Made by a program: the position numbers and the translations under genes
Source of the DNA: Paracamarosporium sp. OC-R06-R3
Lineage: Eukaryota; Ascomycota; Dothideomycetes; Pleosporales; Didymosphaeriaceae
Direction of reading: 5' to 3'
DNA: 64,000 bases
Assembly (NCBI GenBank): GCA_019828545.1
Contig: JACVRA010000474.1
Coordinates: forward strand, 45,472-109,471
Part shown: piece by piece, positions 34,186-44,865 of the stretch
How positions within the stretch are numbered: position 1 is the stretch's first letter
Layout of the letters: each line of letters starts with the position of its first letter
The notes under the pieces: model-generated
The model's database searches: none
The model's input: the letters and a program-made list of their open reading frames with translations, nothing else
What the model was told of the DNA's origin: nothing

Positions 34186-37100
34186 TCAGCGCCAGCCGCG
34201 GCGCTCTTCATCATAGTGGAATCGTTCCTCTTGAGCCATGGAAGATGCCCTCACAGGATAGCCTTGCGGATTCAGAGGGTATTCTTGCGGGCTTACGGGA
34301 TAGTCTTGAGGGCTCGAAGGATACTCTTGTGGACTCATAGGATACTCGTGTGCGTTGCTGGGTTGACGTTCCCTTCCTGGATAGCGCGGAGAAGTGAGCA
34401 TAGTGCCGCCTGGACTTCTGAGTGGATTTCGGTTCGGGATCGACGGCCTCGTGATGTAGTCGCTCTCCGTGAGCCTGTAGCTCTGGTCCATCTTCTGAGC
34501 GGCGAATTCGCTCTGGATCATCTTCTGGTTTTCGCGACGCGCTGCGGAGCGACTCTCTGCATGCGAAAGGCCGATGTTGTCTATCTTCTCACTGATGCGG
34601 CGGATCTCATTGTTTAGTATAGTAGTGCCATCAAGCACAGTGCCGTCTAGTTCCTCTGTTGCGGGTAAACTGCTGGCTTCGAGCTCCACGGGCTCGCCTT
34701 TGATGGGCTGCGGATCCCAGGACCGCTGCCAGCACCATGACCGCTGCTGGGAGGCTTCGAGCCGATCAGTGTGGCCATTCGTCACCCATTCTGGGCATCG
34801 TTTGAGATCGGTGCAGAGGAAGTAGCGCACGCCATCGGTGTGTTTGAGGGATTGGACATCTATAGAGAGGGTAGAAAGAACTTGAAGAATCCCATGAAGG
34901 AGCACCCAGCGTCCGAGACGAGCTTCACGCGGTGTGGTAGCCTTGAGGTCTGCACTGAGTTCAAACTGCTCAAAACTGTCGATGAGACTGTTTCCGCTGA
35001 AAGAAGAATCCAGCTTTTCGATGTTCGTAGCATCACTGAAAACAATCGAGAGTTGTAAATGTGTCTTGGCATCCTTCGTCGTGTCTGTCTTGCTCTTTTT
35101 CAGACCACCGAAAAAATTCTTCTTCTGTGCGACTCTTGTCTGCGGTACATCTCTCGGCAGTAATGGGTATGCATGCGGAATGTGGGCATAGCTATGTTTG
35201 TTGTCCCATGTCACCAGGATGTCCGATAGTGGTAGCTCCGGTAGATTGGCCCTGAAGTCCTCGGTCTTCCGGTTCGTCATTTGCCACTTGTTGCCAGGAC
35301 GTTCTTCCCGCACGTCCCAGACGACGTCTCGATTCACAAGGTAGTCGTATAGCATGCCGAAATCGCGCTGCAGATCGAGTGCAATCTTTCTGTTGAGCCA
35401 TGTCTGCCCTTGGCTCGGTGGCCAGTTGCCGTAGATTTTGGTCAGATAATTGACCAAGAATTGTCGGAAGGCCAGGTAGCTCTGATACACCGGAGTGCCT
35501 AAACCATGGCCGCGTCAGCAAAGTAAGCATGCATAATGCACGTATTTACGCACCAGTAGCCTTCCCAAGATCCGGCCATAAATCGTCGAAATCGAACGTG
35601 CTCAGCTTTTCCTCGGCCTCCATTACTCGCAGCTGCAGAGTCTTGGCTGCAATTCCTAAATTCCTCCTCGTGGCAATTGTCAATTTCTTGAAATCTGGAA
35701 GCTCTTCTACCTGCGGGTTTAGGATGCCAGCAAGGTGGACAAAGCTCTCCAAGTATCCTTGACGCCATCGCACGTTGTCTTGTTCAGCCCAGGCAAGTAG
35801 ACTGATAGCTATCTTGATGCTGTTCCTCACGTCGTCTAGCTTGTGTTGTGTTAGATAGTCTGTGATCATTTGAACGCTGCGCTCGCGCGATGTTTGTCTC
35901 GAGTGCTCGTTGTGATCGAGATCATACATGACCTGAATCTCAGGCTGAAGCGTAGTCAGCATCTCATACAGATCAGCCCCTACAATAGGTTTGTTATGAA
36001 GCATGGCGATAAAGTTTCGAACCGCAACGTGGTGCAGCCTCTGAGCTTGTGGTGTCTTCAAGTGACCGGGTGCCGTGAACCATAGCTCGTGCGTTGCTCG
36101 TTGCTGCTGAGATGCTCGAAATGAGGGAAGCGGTGACATGGCACCCGAATGATTAGATTCCGGGTAGTATTGCGCTCTTGATTCGTTAGCATATCCGGGA
36201 ACCCCATAGTAGGTCTGGTCGATGTTGAATGGCGGTGGAGTCAAACCACCCGGGGAAATGGGAGCCAGCATTTGTCGCTGACCAGGTGGCAACGGGAAGT
36301 TGGGAGAAAAGGCCTGTTGGTGGACAGGCGACTCCGAACTGCCGGCAAGGGCCCAGTCTTCGTTGTCGTCGATGCGCCCGTAAAGCAAGGCGTTGCTCAA
36401 CCACGTCGAACCGGCGTTTTCGAGCACATCCAGTTCCGCTCTAATTTGTGGCAAAGGGTGATCCTCATTCATCTGCTCTTCTTTGAAGTAGATCAGAACA
36501 CTTCCGCTCTGCATGTCCTCGTCCTGCTGCAGTCAGTGAACCAGGTCCTAGTTTATCGTTCCATCGCTTACAAAGTCAAAGCCACCGTAAGGTCTCATGC
36601 CTTCATCGTTATCCTGCCAAATCCGAAAGTTGATCCAACTCTTATGATTGGGATCGCTAGGATAGTTGAGACTTGATTCCGCTCTGAACAAAGGCGGTAC
36701 CGGCGTAGACGAAACGGGTTTCTTGACTGGGACACCGCCTGCTCGATTGGCGCGTTGTTAGTTCCTTGTCTTCGCTGCGATATTGTATCAGGGTCACTCA
36801 CCCCTTCTTCCGCGGGGTGCCTTGGTATCTTTACCATTGGCTTGGTATCTGGATTTGTCCTTGCCGGTGGACGAAGTATCAGATACAGATTCAGGGCGGT
36901 CTGCTGCGGTCTTGGAGCGTGGGTGGTCGGAGGGGGTATGAGATGTAGCGCCTCTTAGAGGAGGCCTAGTGCCACTGCCGTTGGTGGAGCTACTCCGAGA
37001 AGTGGAAATGGTGAGCTGCCTTGCTGGCATCCTGCCTGTGGATGGAGTGCTTCGTGTGGCTGACGAGTCCCAGTCGGTAAAGGCATCTTGGGGCCTACGG

Positions 37101-37198
37101 ATTGTTTCAGGCGCTTTGCCCTTCTGTATAGCCTTCTTCTCCTTCTTCTCAATGTCTTTGACGACAGCCTTCCGACTCCGCGCACCTCTTGCTGACAT
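34186..37198 (-). CDS. Large fungal protein with C-terminal YPxSPQx heptads
   Basis: Four exons on the - strand: 36802..37198, 36572..36738, 35554..36526 (or ..36523) and 34186..35498, giving 949 (or 948) aa. The N-terminal 130 residues are basic and disordered (MSARGARSRKAVVKDIEKKE). A folded region begins SWINFRIWQDNDEGMRPYGG and DMQSGSVLIYFKEEQM. It continues with helical stretches HHVAVRNFIAMLHNKPIVGA and KIAISLLAWAEQDNVRWRQG, then RYFLCTDLKRCPEWVTNGHT. It resembles a widespread ascomycete protein family of unknown function (possibly DUF8004; not certain). The tail carries four 7-residue units YPMSPQE, YPSSPQD, YPVSPQE, YPLNPQG and a partial fifth. Intron 2 ends in CAGCAG, so either acceptor adds or drops one Gln. 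No TM or signal peptide. Confidence 0.8.
34252..34344 (-). repeat. 21-bp coding repeats (YPxSPQx heptads, 4.4 units)
   Basis: Within the last exon of the - strand gene, four consecutive 21-bp units encode Tyr-Pro-x-Ser/Asn-Pro-Gln-x, followed by a final Tyr-Pro-Val. Third-position differences between units show they are not a very recent expansion. Confidence 0.85.
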
Positions 37199-38628
37199 TA
37201 TCGCATGAGTTCGTCCGACTTGATGCAATAGGAAAAATGCAGTCTGGGGAAGAAGGTGGGGCGATCACGGTAGCAGCTAACGTGAGAAAGAGAGAGGAAA
37301 GATGAGCGCAGAGTCAATGTTTCACAGAGCGCGCCATGGGCCCATCAGAGCATGCGGCTGATAACGGGCTCTCTTCGTTGGCTGCGAAGATGGGCAGGCC
37401 ACGTCGAGCGGGCAGAAGCCGAGGGGTTCGGCCGGTGTGCGGCTGTGAATGAAGAAGTGAAAGGCACGTCGCGATGTGTGAGATGGGGCATTTTGGATAT
37501 ATTGGGCTCCGTATAGACCCTTGCGGTCCCGCCAGTCAGGTACGAAGTGTGAACAGGGCGCTGTATTGGGCATAGACTTTGCGGAGGAGTAGCGGTCCCG
37601 ATAAGAAACCCTGCATGTTAGTGCTCGGTCGCGGGCTGGATGCTCGGTCAAGTAGACCCAGTTGCAGCCCCAGTGGAAGCGAGGCAAATGCCTGTCTATA
37701 GGCCAAAGGGGGGCCAATGGTAGAGCCCATGGTTTTGGCCGGATGAGAGCAGACGGGCCAGAGGCGGTACAGGTGCGCCTAGAGATAAGGCTTGTATGCT
37801 CTGAGTACGGGCGTCAGCACTTCAGCGGACGAGGGAAGGCGGCCAGGAGGATGCCATGTCGCGATCGGAGATTGGCCATGGCAAGGTTGCAGCGCTCGTA
37901 CGGCGCAGCAGAGTATATTAAAGCGTGCGCAGGAGAGGGTGAAGGGGTTCGCATTCCAGCCCATCACGCCGCGTCGCAAGCGAGGCCCCCGAAGCGGACT
38001 GGGGCCAACGGCGAGCAGCGGGCGACGACCAGACACTGGGGAACGGATTTCGATCGATCATGGCCTCGGTGTGTTCGGTGCGTTCGGTGCCATGGTGCGC
38101 GCTGGGGGTCGTGGGCCGGGTTCCGGTGGGTCTGGAGGGAGAGGCTTGCAACCACAACAACAACCACTACCACAACCACGACACTCAGGACGCGATAGTT
38201 GCCACAGACTTCGGTCTCGCTGCGCCATCACACCATGTTCTAGAATGCCCTGATCCGTCCCGTGTTTCTGCTGCAGGCGCCGTCGAAAGATGCGACTGCA
38301 GCCCAGCCACATGGTTTTGCAGCTGCCAGCCACTTCCCCCGCCATGCAGACAGGGCTCTTCCATGGTGTATTTAATTGTACAGCAAGTTTTCACCTTTCT
38401 ACGTCACCTTGCGTGCCACGAGCTTCCTCTTAGCTGCCGCAATAAAGCCCGTCTGGTTCCACGCGTCCTGCCCGTCGCCGGCCATCGTTCTCCTCCTCTC
38501 ATACTGCCCAAGTTGCTAGTCCCCGCCTTGCTTGCGTCGACCCATCGCATCAGCTCAGCAGCAGGCTACTCCTCCACCCTCACTCCAACTCTGTCTTGCG
38601 CCCGTGCAGTAGCTTCGTAGTCGTCACC
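37199..38628. promoter_or_regulatory. Divergent intergenic region, 1.4 kb
   Basis: GC-rich spacer between the heptad-repeat gene (-) and the MARVEL-like gene (+). Long frames here (for example 37662-38198 +) are Arg/Gly/Ala-rich by base composition and end in a poly-Thr run produced by an ACAACAACCAC-type microsatellite at about 38150-38190. A CT-rich leader precedes the ATG at 38629. I see no gene. Confidence 0.45.
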
Positions 38629-39350
38629 ATGTCGTTCTGGGGCATCTCGTTCGTCTTTTGGAGGATCTTGGAGATTCTCACCCTCATCCCGGCCATGGGC
38701 ATGTTGGTACGAGCGCCGTATAACAATGCTTCTGATACACACAACTAACATGACCAGGCCTGGTTCGTTCACTGGTTCGACAGCCAACTGCTACGCACTC
38801 CCACCGAGATCCTGGTGCTGTTCATAGTATCGACCCTGGCTGTCGCATGGACAATAGGGACCCTGTTCCTCTACAGCCGTGCCAGGCACTCGGCGAACTT
38901 CGTTGCATTCGTCGATCTCCTCTTTGTCGGCGCCTTCATCGGCGCTGTCTACGAGTTGCGCCGCATCTCCGATGCCGACTGCTCCAACTGGACTCGAGGA
39001 GACCAGCACGGCGTCAGCGCTTTCGGATGGTCCGTCTCTGGAACTTTCCCGCACCTCAATGTCAACAAGCAGTGCGCCATGCTCAAGGCCTCCTGGGCCT
39101 TTGGCATCATGTAAGTTCAGCCGGATGTCCAATTCTTCAATTCCCCAAGTCAGAGCTGACACACACCAGGAACTGCATCTTCTTCTTCATCACCTTCTTC
39201 CTGGCGCTCCTCGTCCACCGCCACCATGAACACCACGACCGCGTCGTCGTCAAGCGCGAGACGCACCACTACCACCGCGGCTCTCGCAGCCACCGCTCGC
39301 GTTCTCCCCGCCATTCGCACCACAGCCACCGCTCGCGGTCTTACGTCTAG
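38629..39350 (+). CDS. MARVEL-like four-TM membrane protein with His/Arg/Ser tail
   Basis: Three exons, 38629..38706, 38758..39110 and 39170..39350, 203 aa. Four hydrophobic segments are visible: FVFWRILEILTLIPAMGML, EILVLFIVSTLAVAWTIGTL, FVAFVDLLFVGAFIGAVYEL and the last around WAFGIMNCIFFFITFFLALL. Cys and aromatic residues lie in the loop (ADCSNWTRGDQHGVSAFGWS). This size and topology fit the fungal MARVEL-domain family of tetraspan membrane proteins. The C-terminal tail is unusual: HRHHEHHDRVVVKRETHHYH followed by repeated SHRSRS-type units, cationic and histidine rich. Function unknown; eisosome or membrane-domain roles known for relatives are only suggestive. Confidence 0.85.
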
Positions 39351-41133
39351 CGGCAGCAAGTCAGTCGCTGGTTGCATCTTGGGGGCTGCAAGCGCGCAAA
39401 GCGCAATGTTATATATTAGTCTAAATGATTTACTGTGAATACGGCACGAATTTGAGTGGAGCGCATGCATATTCGAACATGTGCATTACTGGAGGACAGC
39501 ACTACTGTACGGTTACGACTTACGACACGCAGCTTCCCAGCTTGCGAAGACTCGATAATCACTTATACTTGCTTTTGTTTTTTTTTTCCTTTCTTTTCCT
39601 TTTCTTGTTTGTTTACTTAGTTAGACCGCGAAATACCCTCGTCGTCGTGCACAGGCACGCACGCACGCACGCTCCATGATCAATGAATCAAGATACTCGA
39701 ATCAGAACTACTTCACAGACTAGCGTGAGCTCTAGACTGCTCAGCTGCCAGGAACATCGATGTAGACGCGTATGACGTGGTGCTGTGGGCTCGGGGGTTT
39801 CTGACCAGGGTCTTCGGGCGCGAAGGGACGCTAGTTGCGTAAGAGATTCTCGCGGCAGGGAACTCTTTTTCGACGACATGCTTGGGTTGTGTGTAGATAT
39901 GGCTGGTGTGTTGGGAAGGTCCAGCCTTTTAAGACCATTGGAATGTTGTGGTTGGTGTGCGAGAAGGGATAGTACATGGTAATGATGCTAGTCTACGGCT
40001 AGATGGGTGCGCTCCCAGCATTATGCAGATACCTGGGTTGAAGGAACATTGAGCATACATGCATGTCACGCAAAGGAAGAGATGAGAAGAATGTTTTGAC
40101 TTTGATGACTTTCGATTTGTGCTTTGCACTACCAAGATACATGCCAACCAACCATGAACATACATCCATTGACTTTCAGTCCCACAAGTACACAACACTC
40201 AACACCAAGAACCCACTCAACCTCCAAACAAGTATGAAGTTCCCTTGATACCATGTCCAAACATCCTTGATGACCAATGACTTGAAGTAAAGACCCAGCG
40301 ACACCACCATTCCATCTTCGTTCCACCCACCAAAGGCTTCAAGAGGACACCAAACCCCCGGGGTCTCAGGTCCAGCGGTAACAATGCAGGTAGGCCAGGC
40401 ACGAAGCCCTCAGATTCCACACAGCCTGCAAGGTACTTGAGCCGAGAGCAACCCTTCGTCTGGACTGCCATTGAACCTCCTTCGCGATGCAGCTCCTAGG
40501 CACTCTACCGAGGACGTCGCAGTCGGCAGCTGTTCTGTGTCGCCGTACTAGGCACAAGGCCGTTCGAGCAGACTCCTACTAAGCATACCAGTCGGACCAC
40601 TCGGCAGCCGCATCCTACGACCAAGACTGGGAGGAAAACGACCTACGAGGCAAGACAGATGATGACTGCATGCGTTCCTCCTCTTTGACCAGATGATGCT
40701 GTTCTGTCTTTGACCAGACTCCAAGGAGCGCCGGACAGAGTGCAGCATCATCTCTTCCTGTGACCAATCCATCCATCCATCCCTCCATCCATCCGTCGCT
40801 GGGTCATCCCATGATCCATGCACAAGGGACCTTGTGGCCTCGAACCACTCCCTGTTCCGGTGGGAATCCTTGATGTTGAAGCCGATCGAGCTCAACGCTG
40901 CACCGATCCGCAGATCGGGAGCGCCCAGGAGACTTGTCGATGTCGAATCTCCTGTCCGGTGCCCAGTGTTTTCCACTGTTCGGTCCGTCGGTCCGGGAGG
41001 TCAGTTCAGTCGTCAAGGGTTGTCGCTTGTTGAGTGGTTGCACTGGCGTGTTGGAGGATTGGTGACATCGATGGTAGATGTGAGTGAAGTAGAAGATGTG
41101 GAGTAGAAGGTAGATGATGGCGATGTCGATGTC

Positions 41134-41299
41134 GTGGACGTGATGGTCAGCGACAATAGCCATGAAGTTCGCAGCTCAGTGTGAATGTGAGGCGAGGTGA
41201 TGTCAGCTCCATTGTTGTGGATGTGATGGCCAGTGATGAGAGGCATCAGGTACACAGCTCAGTGTGAAGGTGAGGCGACAAGGTCGTCCTCTGAGAAGC
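41134..41299. repeat. Imperfect tandem duplication, about 83-bp units
   Basis: Unit 1 starts GTGGACGTGATGG at 41134 and unit 2 GTGGATGTGATGG at 41217. Both contain CAGCTCAGTGTGAA(T/G)GTGAGG at the same offset. The units differ by scattered substitutions. 83 is not a multiple of three, so the array is not coding. Confidence 0.75.
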
Positions 41300-41537
41300 A
41301 CATAGTAGTGCGCAGGCGGTGAGAGGTGACAACCGTTGGAAGTGTTCATGAGAGGTGTGAGACACTTGTGTGACGAAACGACTGAGGCTGTCAGTGACTG
41401 TGAGAGGTGAGAGGTGAGAGTGAAGTACCTGAAGTTGACCTGAAGTCGAAGACCTCAAGTGAGGGTAAAGCATGTTGAGTCAAGCTCAACAGCTGAGGTA
41501 GAATGTATAGAAGAAGGTTGATTACAACCGATAGGTT

Positions 41538-41595
41538 GTGGAGAGAGAAGTGGAGAGAGAAGTGGAGTGAGAAGTGGAGTGAGTGGAGAGAAGGA
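41538..41595. repeat. Purine-rich 12-bp minisatellite
   Basis: Consecutive variants of GTGGAGAGAGAA / GTGGAGTGAGAA on the + strand, followed by less regular GAGTGGAGAGAAGGAGAG. All-purine strand asymmetry is marked. Confidence 0.7.
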
Positions 41596-42398
41596 GAGAG
41601 GGTCTGGCGGGGCGTGGGGGAGCTTTATATACAAGTGAGGGAGCCGCAGATCAGTAGCGCCTCGCTTAGGGCCTTGGCGTTGATCTGGCGACGACGAGGT
41701 GAAGTAGGTAATAGAAGGGCGTGGAAAGGCGGCGAAGTCAGGTGAAGGCAGGTGAAGAGTGGAAATGGTGGGCGCTTGATCTGTGTGTTGATCTGGCGAC
41801 GCCTTCACCTGCGCTAGGTACTACCCGCTAAGCGAGATCAGAGAACATCTCAATAGGAACGTGATATAGTGGAGCAGGTGAACAAGGCAAATCGGAGCTG
41901 GGAGGCGCGGCAATGCGCAGTGACTACCACAGATGTAGCAGGATAATGTTTGGTCACTAAGAATTCTCTTAGCTACAACCACAGTCCTTCAGAACTCTAT
42001 CATTAGATTATGCAACTACTTTTGTATTCAATCGTACAGCCTGTTGACCAAGTGAAGAAGAAGATTTGAGTTGGACTTCGCATGTGAGATTGCCGCGGGT
42101 AGCAATTATTGGACCACCAAACATATCAAACGCACGTTATGCTAGGAGGATCTTGTTCCATGCTGTAAATCAGCAGTGCGATCAACAGTGTAACACGACT
42201 GTGAAGATAGCTTTGCGTTTCTTGTAGTTTAGAAGCTTTACCATTGACATTAGACATTTAATTGGCAAATCCCCATCTCTGTTGTTTCACAAACACCCCG
42301 CGCTCCATTGCATTACCCGTGTAGATGCATTGCAAAACACTTTTGTATCGTCGATCCTTGCCCAGCACTGAACCAGAAAGCAACGTTATTATCAGCAT

Positions 42399-43575
42399 CT
42401 ACTGACCACCCACCTCATAAGCATCAAAATGCGCCGTTGACTGCCCAGTTTGCACAACACCGTTCCTCTCAAGCGGCAACCCATCCTGCTGCAACCCGCC
42501 CCCAGGAATATAAATTCTATTTCCGACGGCTACTGCCGCAGTCCCATGGCGCGGCACCGCCATGTTGCTCAACCTCGTCCACTCCCTCGAAACCAAATTG
42601 TACGTCTCAGCCTGGGGGAAGATGCCATTCGTGGCGTTAAGATTGAGTTCTCCACCAAAAGCAAAGAACGCGTTCCCGACTGCGGCACCGGTCACGCCGC
42701 CGCGAGCAGTGGGCATGCGGGACGGAGACGTTTCCCAGCCGGCGGTTAGGTTCCGGAGGTTGAGGGAGTAGACGGTGTCACGGACGTTGCTACGCTCGAA
42801 CCAGCGGCCACCGACCACATACAGTGTGTCTCCGACGATGGTGCCAGCGGCGTGTTGACGGCCTTCTGGGATAAGTGCTGCGGCTGAGGGGAGGCGCTGC
42901 CATTGGAGAGACGTCGTGTTGAACGCGGTGACAGTCGACGAAGCGTCTTGGTAGTTCAGGTTAAGCACAGTCATGCCGCCAGCCAGATATACCATTTCAC
43001 CGTAGACTCCTACGACCGCGCTTCCTCTTTCTGTCCCGTTGGGCATCGAAGCGACTTGGGTCCATGCATCAGCACTAGGATCGTAGACATAGCTGTTCCC
43101 CGTAGCAATCCAATCCGCTCCAGGTGCAGGTGGCTCTTGCGTGTTGACCAGACCGCCAAGGAGATAGATACGGCCATTTACAGCGGCAGCATTGGGGTGA
43201 TTGACCTTTATTGGGAGAGGGGCTATAGAACGCCAAGTGTCGGACGGTATGTCGTACAGTTGAACGAGGTTTGTGGATTCGATTCCCAATTGGACCGACT
43301 AGATTTGGCATTTAGATTAGGACATGTAGACAAAGTTGTTCTGAAAGGGTAGTACGTACGTCATTTCCAATGCGCTCTACGCCGCCTACAACCGCAATGG
43401 TTTTGTTATCAACAGCAACTGTGGCATGCTCTTGTCGAGGCGTCGGCAGCGAGGTCAGATTCACCCAACGATTGCCCTCGTCTCCAGGTGCTTGTTGACT
43501 TTGGGGCAACGCTGCTGCTGTAATGCCTGTCGCGAACACAAAGGTTGAAATTCCAACGAATCGCTGTAAATGCAT
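42399..43575 (-). CDS. Secreted kelch-repeat protein
   Basis: Two exons on the - strand, 43360..43575 and 42399..43298, 371 aa. Signal peptide MHLQRFVGISTFVFATGITA is followed by about six kelch blades with the Gly-Gly / Tyr...Trp pattern: HATVAVDNKTIAVVGGVER, AAAVNGRIYLLGGL, VGVYGEMVYLAGGM, GTIVGDTLYVVGGRWFE, GAAVGNAFFAFGGELNL and AVAVGNRIYIPGGGLQQDG. Each is followed by a Tyr-Asp/Asn or Trp strand (QLYDIPSDTWRSIAPLP, ETYNLVSREWTRLSNMAVPR). No galactose-oxidase catalytic residues are evident, so a binding rather than redox role is more likely. Fungal proteins of this build are common and mostly uncharacterised. Confidence 0.88.
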
Positions 43576-44235
43576 TGTGCAGGCTGCGTGGATATGTCAC
43601 TTGAACGGGGTTGCCGTAGACACTGTGAGCTGCGTGTCTTGTTGGGAGAGACATGATTCGCTCTTTATAGTTTCTTTGTCTCGGATGTACGTGGTGCACT
43701 TTACGTCCGTTTACTACAGGCAATTATCCGCAACCAAACCAGCAGGCACGGATGCTCACGACTGAGCGAATCACTGATGATTGTGTTTCTTGGTGAGGCA
43801 TCAGCCACGTACCAAGAGCTACGGCAAGGCGGTTGACGACGCGTCTGACGTCGCTTACTCTTGCATGCGGAGCAACCTCGATTACCTCATTGCAACAAGC
43901 AAACTCTACGCACCAATCACGGCAGCTTGGACAGTACGAGAAATGGCTAGGATAGCCCACGGACAAGATTGGAGGTTGTACGAAGAGTGCTTTTCGGGCT
44001 CAGTCGCTGGTACGCTGTTTGGCCCGGTAGAATTGCCAAGGGGAGAAACCGTAAGCACGAATGACAAGTCCATAAGTCCGATTATAGCTCCGATCCATTT
44101 CGTACATTGGCATGCAATGCATAGCCGATTAGCAAGCTTGTGTCCGCATATAGAGCATCTAATCTCCCCCAGTATGCATTCCTCCTAGCCCCTTTCCCGA
44201 AGCGGGGATTCCATAGAAACCTACCGGTAGGACCC
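43576..44235. other. Intergenic, 0.66 kb
   Basis: Between two - strand genes. A + strand frame at 43781-44188 exists but has no recognisable domain, no splice partner and lies in the promoter of the kelch gene. I do not support it. Nothing else seen. Confidence 0.4.
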
Positions 44236-44865
44236 TTACGGTTGGTAGTCTCCCTCTAACCAAAGCTTCAAGCCCTGGGCCTGTGCAGTGAAGGACTTCT
44301 GCAGACTCTCCTTGAGCGTGGACTGCAACAATGGCGCCAATGGGCCGCTGAAAACCTCGCGACTTTCATACAGTACTCGTCCATTCTCCGACTGCACGCT
44401 CAACGCCTGCCACCGCTCGGCTGTAATGAGCGGGTTCGGATAGGCTTCCCAAGCAAGACGACCAAGATCCGGCTGCACATGGGTGACATTCTCGTAGGAG
44501 TACTGTGTGGCCAGTGGGTTGTCGGGGGTGTGTTCATTGACGGGGAGGGGGAGGGCAGGGATCTGGACGCGCAGTATGAGCTGGGTGTTTTCAATGGGGC
44601 GCTGGGTGGGCAGTGAAATGTTTGCGAAGTCGACGGCAATGGAGGAGCGGACGAAGGGGTTCCATTTGGGGTAGGCGGGGAAGTCTGTGAGGGCGTCCCA
44701 GGCGGCGGTGATGTTGGAGTCGATTTCGATGCGGGCACTGACGTTGAAGAGGCCTGGGGCGACGTCTGGGAGGTTGGTATATTGGGCGACGGCGCCGGTG
44801 ATTGTCAGGAAAAGCCAGAACACAACCGCCATGCTAGGGCATTGCAACGCGAGCTCCATGACCAT
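44236..44865 (-). CDS. Secreted SRPBCC (START-like) domain protein
   Basis: Single exon, up to 209 aa. The ATG at 44865 gives MVMELALQCPS before the hydrophobic signal segment MAVVFWLFLTITGAVAQ; a start at 44832 would give a cleaner signal peptide. The rest is a SRPBCC/polyketide-cyclase-like fold: SARIEIDSNITAAWDALTDF and PAYPKWNPFVRSSIAVDF, the usual TDFxxYPxWNPF signature. The second half has LAWEAYPNPLITAERWQALS and YESREVFSGPLAPLLQSTLK, then a long C-terminal helix. The fold binds hydrophobic ligands. A secreted version with several Asn sequons (NVSARIE, NISLPTQ, NVTHVQP) is less usual than the cytosolic form. Ligand unknown. Confidence 0.82.
   Translation of the reverse strand: MVMELALQCPSMAVVFWLFLTITGAVAQYTNLPDVAPGLFNVSARIEIDSNITAAWDALTDFPAYPKWNPFVRSSIAVDFANISLPTQRPIENTQLILRVQIPALPLPVNEHTPDNPLATQYSYENVTHVQPDLGRLAWEAYPNPLITAERWQALSVQSENGRVLYESREVFSGPLAPLLQSTLKESLQKSFTAQAQGLKLWLEGDYQP

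Larger units (their letters stand above)
39351..42398. other. Gene desert, 3 kb, with microsatellites and minisatellites
   Basis: The longest gene-free stretch of the window. Contents seen: a pyrimidine tract around 39568-39610, an (ACGC)n run at about 39655-39670, a (CCAT)n run at 40765-40795, a tandem ~83-bp duplication at 41134-41299 and 12-bp GTGGAGAGAGAA-type repeats at about 41538-41595. A 15-bp direct repeat GTTGATCTGGCGACG occurs at 41679-41693 and 41787-41801. Open frames in this stretch are short or low-complexity, and I do not support any of them as genes. Confidence 0.6.

Noticed and set aside
37662..38253. Long + strand frames in the divergent spacer
   Set aside because: Arg/Gly/Ala-rich, ending in poly-Thr or poly-Pro/Gln from an ACAACAACC microsatellite; typical chance frames in GC-rich DNA with no domain.
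43781..44188. 135-codon + strand frame
   Set aside because: Start is not supported, no recognisable motif and no splice partner.
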